Shown here: positions 47,425 to 64,000 of the stretch, piece by piece
Layout of the letters: every line of letters begins with the position of its first letter
Position numbering within the stretch: the stretch's first letter is position 1
Assembly: GCF_000003815.2 (NCBI RefSeq)
Contig: NC_049982.1
Span: 25,941,123-26,005,122 of the forward strand
Length of the DNA: 64,000 nt
Direction: 5' to 3'
Origin: Branchiostoma floridae
Lineage: Eukaryota > Chordata > Leptocardii > Amphioxiformes > Branchiostomatidae
Program-made: the position numbers and the translations under genes
Notes under the pieces: generated by a model
Told to the model about the DNA's origin: nothing
Seen by the model: only the letters and a program-made list of their open reading frames with translations
Databases searched by the model: none

Positions 47425-47731
47425 TTGAGCGCATAGACTCCCCTGTTTGGGTTCAAGTCGTGATGTGTGTCGATGACAGGTTTGATAGCTTTGTGAAGAC
47501 GCTTTAGTCTGTGCTACCACAAGTGTAAGACAGTGTAATACGTCTAAACAAACCCTCTTGTTGAGTGTTGAGTGTTGGGAGCAGTTGTTGTGGTGTGTCC
47601 GTCTCACGCCCAGGCCCTGGTGCCGGGGAGTTGGTCATCCAATCTGTGGACAATGACCACAAAGAACTTCCGATGGTTGTTTTCGCGCCCCTCCCCCAAA
47701 CCGGCGGCATCAAAGCGACCGGCCCCCGCCA

Positions 47732-47788
47732 CTGATATTCAAATCTTCATGATTGAAGACACAGACGCGCCAAGAAGCGACCAGACAC
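47732..47788 (+). promoter_or_regulatory. Promoter-proximal motifs of zinc-finger gene B
   Basis: ctgatatt (47732), gcgccaa (47767-47773) and ccagacac (47781-47788) occur in the same order as upstream of gene A, 142 bp before the ATG for gcgccaa (132 bp in gene A). No TATA box seen. Confidence 0.5.
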
Positions 47789-47908
47789 ATGGGCCATCAC
47801 TCCTATGCTATCTCTCTGGTCAGGGCGCATCACTTCTGGGGGCATATGTTTCTTGTTCTGCTCTTGTGACCTCAGCTCAGAACATACCGTAGCCGTCGTC
47901 TGGTCAGG

Positions 47909-55564
<7,656 letters not shown>

Positions 55565-55690
55565 CATCCCGACGCAACCATTTCCAGAGACTTTGTACAT
55601 TTGTAAATCAAATCTTTATATATCTGAATTATTTGAACTTCCCAAGTACGCGAGAATTGTCGATGACGCCTGTATCAACTTTAAAGATTA

Positions 55691-55696
55691 AATAAA
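55691..55696 (+). other. Polyadenylation signal AATAAA (zinc-finger gene B)
   Basis: 127 bp after the stop codon. Confidence 0.6.
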
Positions 55697-55738
55697 AGAA
55701 CGTGCTTGTAACTTACCAAAGAGGCTCATGGTCCGAAG

Positions 55739-55810
55739 TGCGCATGCGCAGGGAGATGCACTGTGGGTAATATGTCTTAACATATTACCCACAATGCGTT
55801 TCGATGCGCA
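55739..55810. repeat. Palindrome with NRF-1-type site
   Basis: tgcgcatgcgca (55739-55750) matches the NRF-1 consensus. The surrounding 'actgtgggtaatatgt' and 'acatattacccacaatgcg' form a hairpin with a second 'gatgcgcatgtg' on the other arm. Confidence 0.6.
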
Positions 55811-57297
55811 TGTGTACATAGAACAATGAAGCACCCATTAAGTATTTTATTAGTCATAATCACATGGGAATCATGGCAGCCGTACATGGCGTTGAAATTT
55901 ATTCTAGACAATTTGTAAAATAGGACAAAAAGTCTATTGTACAGTAGTGTAAGTGTAAATAAATGAATATACATTCGTACTCAATAAACGTTACACTTTG
56001 ATGACTTAAAGTCTGTCTTTTGTGCCTTTCTCATTGCTCTGAGAAGTCGAAGGGAATCGGTCATTCTTGCAATGATATAGATTGGCAATAACATGCATGT
56101 TACAAACAGCGCAATATTGTGCAATAAATATGATTAAAACACGTATATTACACGACGAGGGAACACATCTATAGAATATCGTCGTGCGATTTTGATGTTG
56201 TACGACTTTTAAACAAAACCAACAGCCGACAAAACTCCTTTCCGTTAATAACGAGGCAGTTACAGAGACACATACATGATTTTCCCGCTTATCAGTTTAG
56301 CAGTATCAAAAGTCGTCAAAGGAGATTAGCCGACCTAGGATTGTGTACTAGAATGGCCTAAAAGGGATGTGGCCTTCTAATTCTTGATAACGTCATCGTG
56401 ACATCGTACTAATTTGCATAAATTATCTTTTTGTAATAAGGTACCACCTGAAAAAAAATCAAGGTCCATACTTAAATCAAAATGGTATTTTTTAGAATAC
56501 CTCAGCCTCCATTACTTATTTTCTACCTTAACCGCCCCCTAACGCAGCAGTAGGTCTAGACAGGCCCGGTAGAACTTCAGGAGATGGCTGCCAATATTCA
56601 CACCTTCCTTGCACATTCAAACCAATACCTCATGTACCTAATTGTAGAACTGTCCTAAAAATTTTCCGCTATCTCAACACTAGTCGGACACACATAATAC
56701 CACACTTGAAAACAACACTATTTATGGTACTGAATATGCCCCCAGTCTTAAAATAGGGATAGTCAGGACCTTAGTCCTAGCGGGGTATTCGAGGGAGTGA
56801 GTTACTTCCGTAGGGTTGAATTAAGTGCCCAGGGTTGCCAACATGCGAATGCTAGACATTCTCGAACCAAACCATACGTTACAATGGGGTGTCAAAATCA
56901 TACGTCCTGCTGCAGTACCTTAGGAAGTTGCCAGGGGCCGCCATAGTTCTTCATTTTTCCAACTCCTACCAAATATGAAGATCCATCCATATTTTTTTAG
57001 AGTTCGAGATCTACTGTTCAAAAGCCTACAGACACATATAGGACAAACACAAACACCCACAAACAGAACTATCTTGGCGAACTATTCTTATATATTATAA
57101 ACGGTAGCCCGGAATCAAAACGTATCACAGCTGTCATAAATGTAACAAGACTGGCAATAAAAATGTATAATTGCCATGACGACAATTGAGGGTACAACAA
57201 TACAGCTCAAATCAGAAATAGACTGGAACTTCCCTGTCGCACTATCCCTGGCACAATATACTAGCCCACCTATAACATAAACCTACAGCCAGCAGAA
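55811..57297. other. Intergenic DNA, no gene seen
   Basis: Holds one copy of the common dispersed repeat at about 56890-57090 (ctgctgcagtaccttaggaa; taccaaatatgaagatccat; ctatcttggcgaac). Confidence 0.5.
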
Positions 57298-57461
57298 TAC
57301 CCTGGTATCCAGAGAACAGCGCTCGCGGCTACGGTTCTTTCCCGGGCCGCTAGCAACATAGCCCCGTAAACCGACTTTAGCCGGCCCGGGGAGATACGCT
57401 GCGTGAAGGCGTAAACTCCCTTAGCCGGCAAAGTTGTACTCTGATATCCAGGGTACCAGCA
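57298..57461. mobile_element. MITE with TACCCTGGTATCCAGAG ends
   Basis: Left ataccctggtatccagag and right ctctgatatccagggtacc are inverted. The interior is GC-rich (cgggccgctag; tagccggcccgg). Confidence 0.65.
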
Positions 57462-58099
57462 GAAATGTACTATCCCCGGTACAGCACAATGGTCTACCAG
57501 TGACCTAAACCTACAGCTGAGCACTACAGAAGTATTTCCTGTCTGCCTGTGGCGTTTGGCTTGAACAAGCTCTAGAAAAGAAAATGTATCCTTCATAACA
57601 TAACATAACAACCAAGACAACGTGATCCATTGTGCAGAGTTCCCTGTCAAGTTTCAAAGGACAAATTCCTCCAGGGAGCAAGTGTGACCTACATTCCACC
57701 ATTGCATACCAGAGATACATCTGGAACAGATTTGGGGGGGAGGGCTTGCATACCCAGCATACTGCATTCCTGTGGAAATGCCTGTGCAATTCCTAGAATT
57801 TTTGCAGACTGAATGCAAAATATACCACTTGACGACGCCTCAGCAAAATATACCACTTGACGACTCCCCTGAGGCGTCGTCAAAAATCCCATATGATATC
57901 CCATGTAATATGGCTGTACAATACCGGAATTTGTAGTGTAAAGGTTAAATATTGCAAACCGACTATGGTATGGTCAGTGATTATCAATGTATAGTCAAGA
58001 GATTAGGTAAGTAGTCTCAATATGCCCTGGAAATAAATGAAGAAACTGCAAACTTGCGAAAACTGCGAAATTGTGTATGCTGTGCGTGTGTGTGAACAG

Positions 58100-61000
58100 C
58101 ATAAATTGAAAGCGGTAACCGGTTTTCATCTTTCAACTACGCACGAAGAGACCTTACAAATGATACTAAGTTTGCCGGGCCAGAAACTTAGTTTGAAACG
58201 CCACCTTTAAGTTATAACCCTACCCCTAGCAGTAAGTGTAACAGTTAAGGATAGCTTTTAGGCTAAAAGCGCAAACGATCAGGAATATCTCGCCAACAAA
58301 ACATCCGATTGGAAAGCGGTTTTCTAGCTAGCGGTTGCGCCTAAACAGAGCGCCTATACTAAAAAATAACTCGAGAAGGAAGTATCCCATTATTTTGCAG
58401 TTTTCACCCTTCGATGCCTCACTACGCAACCTTTCCAAGGATACAAAGTTTGCCGGGTCGGAACTTGAGCTCTAAGTTACAATCGCAGTCTTAAGTCATC
58501 ACCCTACCCGCTGCCGTGACAGGAGGTGCTTCAAAAAGGAGCTAGCGGTTGCGCCTAAACAGAGCGCCTATACTCAAGAATAACTCGAGAAGGAAGTATC
58601 CGAATATTTTCCGGTTTTCACCCTTCGATTCCTCACTACGCAACCTTTATAATGATACCAAGTTTGCCGAGCCAGAACATGAACTCTAAGCTACAATCGA
58701 AGTCTTAAGTCATCACCCTACCCGCTGCCGTGACAGGCGGTGCTTCAAAAAGGAGCTAGCGGTTGCGCCTAAACAGAGCGCCTATACTCAAAAATAACTC
58801 GAGAAGGAAGTATCTGAATTTTTTGCGGTTTTCACCCTTCGATGCCTCACTACGCAATCTTTCCAAGGATACCAAATTTGCCGGGCCGGAACTTGAACTC
58901 TAAGCTACAATCGCAGTTTTCAGTCATCACTGTACCCGCTGCCGTGACAGGCGGTGCTTCAAAAAGGAGCTAGCTAGCGGTTGCGCCTAAACAGAGCGCC
59001 TATACTCAAAAATAACTCGAGAAGGAAGCATCCGAATATTTTGCGGTTTTCACCCTTCGATGCCTCACTACGCAACCTTTCCAAGGATACCAAGTTTGCC
59101 GGGTCGGAACTTGAACTCTAAGCTACAATCGCAGTCTTAAGTCATCACCCTGCCCGCTGCCGTGACAGGCGGTGCTTCAAAAAGGAGCTAGCGGTTGCGC
59201 CTAAACAGAGCGCCTATACTCAAAAATATCTCGAGAAGGAAGTATCCGAATATTTTGCGGTTTTCACCCTTCGATTCCTCACTAAGCAACCTTCATAATG
59301 ATACCAAATTTGCCGGGCCGGAACTCAAACTCTAAGCTACAATCGCAGTTTTAAGTCATCACTCTACCCGCTGCCGTGACAGGCGGTGCTTCAAAAAGGA
59401 GCTAGCGGTTGCGTCTAAACAGAGCGCCTATACTCAAGAATAACTCGAGAAGAAAGTATCTGAATTTTTTTGCGGTTTTCACCCTTCGATTCCTCACTAC
59501 GCAACCTTTCCAATGATACCAAGTTTGCCGAGCCGGAACTTGAACTCTAAGCTACAATCGCAGTCTTAAGTCATCACCCTACCCGCTGCCGTGACAAGCG
59601 GTGCTTCGATTCAAAAAGGAGCTAGCGGTTGCGCCTAAACAGAGCGCCTATACTCAAGAATAGCTCGAGAAGGAAGTATCTGAATTTTTTGCGGTTTTCA
59701 CCCTTCGATGCCTCACTACGCAACCTTTCCAAGGATACGAAGTTTGTCGGGCCGGAACTTGAACTCTAAGCTACAATCGCAGTCTTAAGTCATCACCCTA
59801 CCCGCTGCCGTGACGAGCTGTGCTTCAAAATAAAAAGGAGCTAGCGGTTGCGCCTAAACAGAGCGCCTATACTAAAAAATAACTCGAGAAGGAAGTATCC
59901 TATTATTTTGCGGTTTTCACCCTTCGATGCCTCACTACGCAACCTTTCCAAGGATGCCAAGTTTGCCGGGCCGGAACTTGAACTCTAAGCTACAATCGCA
60001 GTCTTAAGTCATCACCCTACCCGCTGCCGTGACAGGAGGTGCTTCAAAAATGGAGCTAGCGGTTGCGCCTAAACAGAGCGCCTATACTAAAAAATAACTC
60101 GAGAAGGAAGTATCCGAATATTTTGCGGTTTTCACCCTTCGATGCCTCACTACGCAACCTTTCCAAGGATACCAAGTTTGCCGGGTCGGAACTTGAACTC
60201 TAAGCTACAATCGCAGTCTTAAGTCATCACCCTACCCGCTGCCGTGACGAGCTGTGCTTCAAAAAGGAGCTAGCGGTTGAGCCTAAACAGAGCGCCTATA
60301 CTCAAAAATAACTCGAGAAGGAAGTATCCGAATATTTTGCGGTTTTCGCCCTTCGATTCCTCACTATGCAACCTTTATAATGATACCAAGTTTGCCGGGC
60401 CGGATGTTGAACTCTAAGCTACAATCGCAGTCTTAAGTCATCACCCTACCCGCTGCCGTGACGAGCTGTGCTTCAAAAAGGAGCTAGCAGTTGCGCCTAA
60501 ACAGAGCGCCTATACTCAAGAATAACCCGAGAAGGAAGTATCCGAATATTTTGCGGTTTTCGCCCTTCGATTCCTCACTATGCAACCTTTATAATGATAC
60601 CAAGTTTGCCGGGCCGGAACTTGAACTCTAAGCTACAATCGCAGTCTTAAGTCATCACCCTACCCGCTGCCGTGACGAGCTGTGCTTCAAAAAGGAGCTA
60701 GCAGTTGCGCCTAAACAGAGCGCCTATACTCAAGAATAACCCGAGAAGGAAGTATCCGAATATTTTGCGGTTTTCACCCTTCGATGCCTCACTACGCAAC
60801 CTTTATAATGATACCAAGTTTGCCGGGCCGGATGTTGAACTCTAAGCTACAATCGCAGTCTTAAGTCATCACCCTACCCGCTGCCGTGACAGGCGTTGCT
60901 TCAAAAATGCAGCTAGCGGTTGCGCCTAAACAGAGCGCCTATACTCAAGAATAACTCGAGAAGGAAGTATCCAAATATTTTGCGGTTTTCACTCTTCGAT

Positions 61001-62990
61001 TCCTCACTACGCAACCTTTCCAATGATACCAAGTTTGCCGGGCCGGAACTTGAACTCTAAGCTACAATCGCAGTCTTAAGTCATCACCCTACCCGCTGCC
61101 GTGACGAGCTGTGCTTCAAAAAGGAGCTAGCGGTTGCGCCTAAACAGAGCGCCTATACTCAAGAATAACTCGAGAAGGAAGTAACCAGATATTTTGCGGT
61201 TTTCACCCTTCGATGCCTCACTACGCAACCTTTATAATGATACCAAGTTTGCCGGGCCGGAACTTGAACTCTAAGCTACAATCGAAGTCTAATGTCATCA
61301 CCCTACCCGCTGCCGTGACAGGCGGTGCTTCAAAAAGGAGCTAGCGGTTGCGCCTAAACAGAGCGCCTATACTCAAAAATATCTCGAGAAGGAAGTATCC
61401 GAATATTTGCGGTTTTCACCCTTCGATTCCTCACTAAGCAACCTTCATAATGATACCAAATTTGCCGGGCCGGAACTCAAACTCTAAGCTACAATCGCAG
61501 TTTTAAGTCATCACGCTACCCGCTGCCGTGACAGGCGGTGCTTCAAAAAGGAGCTAGCGGTTGCGCCTAAACAGAGCGCCTATACTTAAGAATAACTCGA
61601 GAAGAAAGTATCTGAATTTTTTTGCGGTTTTCACCCTTCCATTCCTCACTACGCAACCTTTCCAATGATACCAAGTTTGCCGAGCCGGGAACTTGAACTC
61701 TAAGCTACAATCGCAGTCTTAAGTCATCACCCTACCCGCTGCCGTGACGAGCTGTGCTTCAAAAAGGAGCTAGCGGTTGCGCCTAAACAGAGCGCCTATA
61801 CTAAAAAATAACTCGAGAAGGAAGTATCCTATTATTTTGCGGTTTTCACCCTTCGATGCCTCACTACGCAACCTTTCCAAGGATGCCAAGTTTGCCGGGC
61901 CGGAACTTGAACTCTAAGCTACAATCGCAGTCTTTTAAAAGTCATCACCCTACCCGCTGCCGTGACAGGAGGTGCTTCAAAAATGGAGCTAGCGGTTGCG
62001 CCTAAACAGAGCGCCTATACTAAAAAATAACTCGAGAAGGAAGTATCCGATTATTTTGCGGTTTACACCCTTCGATTCCTCACTACGCAACCTTTCCAAT
62101 GATACCAAGTTTGCCGGGCCGGAACTTGAACTCTAAGCTACAATCGCAGTCTTAAGTCATCACCCTACCCGCTGCCGTGACGAGCTGTGCTTCAAAAAGG
62201 AGCTAGCGGTTGCGCCTAAACAGAGCGCCTATACTCAAGAATAACTCGAGAAGGAAGTATCTGAATATTTTGCGGTTTTCACCCTTCGATGCCTCACTAC
62301 GCACGCAACCTTTATAATGATACCAAGTTTGCCGGGCCGGATGTTGAACTCTAAGCTACAATCGCAGTCTTAAGTCATCACCCTACCCGCTGCCGTGACA
62401 GGCGGTGCTTCAAAAAGGAGCTAGCGGTTTCGCCTAAACAGAGCGCCTATACTCAAGAATAACTCGAGAAGGACGTTTCCGAATATTTTGCAGTTTTCAC
62501 CCTTCGATTCCTGACTACGCAACCTTTATAATGATACCAAGTTTGCCGGGCCGGAACTTGATCTCTAAGCTACAATCGCAGTCTTAAGTCATCACTCTAC
62601 CCGCTGCCGTGACAGGCGGTGCTTCAAAAAGGAGCTAGCGGTTGCGCCTAAACAGAGCGCCTATACTCAAGAATAACTCGAGAAGGAAGTATCCGATTAT
62701 TTTCCGGTTTTCACCCTTCGATTCCTCACTACGCAACCTTTATATAATATAATGATACCAAGTTTGCCGGGCCGGAACTTGAACTCTAAGCTACAATCGC
62801 AGTCTTAAGTCATCACCCTGCCCGCTGCCGTGACAGGCGGTGCTTCAAAAAGGAGCTAGCGGTTGCGCCTAAACAGAGCGCCTATACTCAAAAATATCTC
62901 GAGAAGGAAGTATCCGAATATTTTGCGGTTTTCACCCTTCGATTCCTCACTAAGCAACCTTCATAATGATACCAAATTTGCCGGGCCGGT
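58100..62990. repeat. 214-bp satellite array, about 22 units
   Basis: The anchor 'gctagcggttgcgcctaaac' recurs near 58330, 58541, 58755, 58973, 59188, 59401, 59622, 59840, 60057, 60270, 60482, 60697, 60913, 61127, 61340, 61553, 61771, 61988, 62202, 62417, 62634 and 62855, a spacing of 211-221 bp. A degenerate unit forms the left edge (58100-58320). The right edge is cut inside a unit at 'tttgccgggccgg'. No ORF is conserved. Confidence 0.97.
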
Positions 62991-62995
62991 GTGAC

Positions 62996-63089
62996 AGCGA
63001 TCTCGCCCCCCCCAGCGATCTCGCCCCCCCGGGGGGCGAGATCACTAGCGTTTTCGCCCCCCTTTAGCGTTTTCGCCCCCCCCCCCCAG
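62996..63089. repeat. C/G-rich direct and inverted repeats at the satellite edge
   Basis: 'agcgatctcgccccccc' occurs twice, then its inverse 'ggggggcgagatcactagcg', then 'tagcgttttcgcccccc' twice. Confidence 0.85.
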
Positions 63090-64000
63090 AACATTACTAG
63101 TATTCCTCGGAGGGGTCTTAAGAGCAGCTGGTTACTACATATTAGGTGCGCTACCTGGTACTATACTGCACCTGGGAGTAACATAGTTGGTGTGTTACCT
63201 GGTACCTATATGGAACCTTATTAGCGTAAGATGTCATACCTTGTTCGGTGCAAACACTACATTGAAAGGACATTTGTTTTTGCAGCTGACATGGCAGAGG
63301 TGGCATAAAAAAACAATGCTATTGTGAACGTATAAATCAACACCGTCCATGGTACGGAATACGTCAGCTATATGTTTTCAATTTGTCACAGTATTTTCTT
63401 TCTTGTGAAGAAAACATTTCCAAAGCACTAAGAAAAACGCAATTGAATAATAGTTTCTCATTATAAACACTATCTACGCACAAGTTCATATACCTGTTGC
63501 TAAATGCTACAAAAATTGGTAAAGTACCAGTCTTAAGAAACACGGGTAAAACACCAGTTCCTAAATACTAGAAAAACAGTCATATTGGAGGTGAAGAAAT
63601 CCATAGGGTAGGTGCATATAACGTACCTGTTTCTAAATACTAGAAAAACAGTCATATTGAAGGTGAAGATACCCCTTGGCCAGGTGCATACACCAAAATG
63701 TGCATTATTCTAATGAATACCTTATTTGCATAATCAATAAAGACATGACATAGTTCTTTTGTGGTCAATTCATAATAGAGGCTTCATATTGGAGATATAT
63801 AGGTTGCTTGAGGACAGATGAATACAATGAAATATATCTCATGTCGAGACTCAGGTACATGCAATAAAGGGAATACAAGGGACCCAACCCTCCTTGTCTG
63901 AAACAAGTTCAACTATCTTATTGCCATGTACTTACGTTAATATTAATACTATGGATGGAGTTATGTATCAAACTTCGTGTACTTATATCATTCTGAAACT
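63090..64000. repeat. Right end of the window: 72-bp tandem repeat, no gene seen
   Basis: 'ctaaatactagaaaaacagt' followed by 'catattgnaggtgaag' occurs at 63561 and 63633, with a diverged copy near 63490. The remainder shows nothing recognisable. Confidence 0.6.

Noticed and set aside
58100-62990. CRISPR-like or tRNA-like array
   Set aside because: Units are continuous 214-bp satellite copies without spacers. The 'ccttcgattcc' piece resembles a pol III B box, but no A box lies at a usable distance.

Overview
This window looks like genomic DNA from a cephalochordate (amphioxus, Branchiostoma). The assignment is an inference from four things: intron-rich metazoan genes with GT-AG junctions, an animal myotrophin orthologue, expanded LRR and lectin receptor types, and a very dense load of small inverted-repeat transposons. 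I recognise six protein genes. Most are split by introns, so the coding sequence was followed across splice sites by phase and by protein family.

Layout. 1-2475 (-): a single-exon leucine-rich-repeat transmembrane receptor, cut by the window edge. 2.5-8.1 kb: decayed repeats, minisatellites and microsatellites. 8129-12509 (-): a five-exon gene for a secreted inhibitor with two Kazal domains; one intron holds a Penelope-type GIY-YIG endonuclease fragment. 12.5-17.6 kb: no gene seen. 17627-24454 (-): a seven-exon gene for a type II transmembrane collectin (cytoplasmic tyrosine motifs, membrane anchor, short neck, collagen region, C-type lectin domain), with SINEs and MITEs in its introns. 25940-28460 (+): myotrophin (MTPN), four exons, apparently with a spliced 3' UTR. 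30485-31767: a Tc1/mariner-derived foldback element with TA target duplications.

36947-38397 (+) and 47909-55564 (+) are tandem paralogues encoding three-finger C2H2 transcription factors related to the EGR/Sp/huckebein group. They share almost identical exon DNA, dissimilar introns, and a matching promoter-proximal motif about 130-140 bp before each ATG. Between and after them lie many palindromic MITEs, several with clear target-site duplications.

About 58.1-62.99 kb is a 214-bp satellite array of about 22 units with signs of block duplication, ending abruptly at a C/G-rich hairpin cluster.

The LRR receptor, the collectin and the Kazal inhibitor would all fit surface or humoral immunity. 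That is a plausible theme, not something the sequence proves. The most unusual signals are a family of ultra-short (26-52 bp) CAAGGAGG...CCTCCTTG hairpins flanked by 7-9 bp target duplications, FxNPxY/NPxY motifs in both receptor tails, and gene-conversion-like identity between the zinc-finger paralogues.
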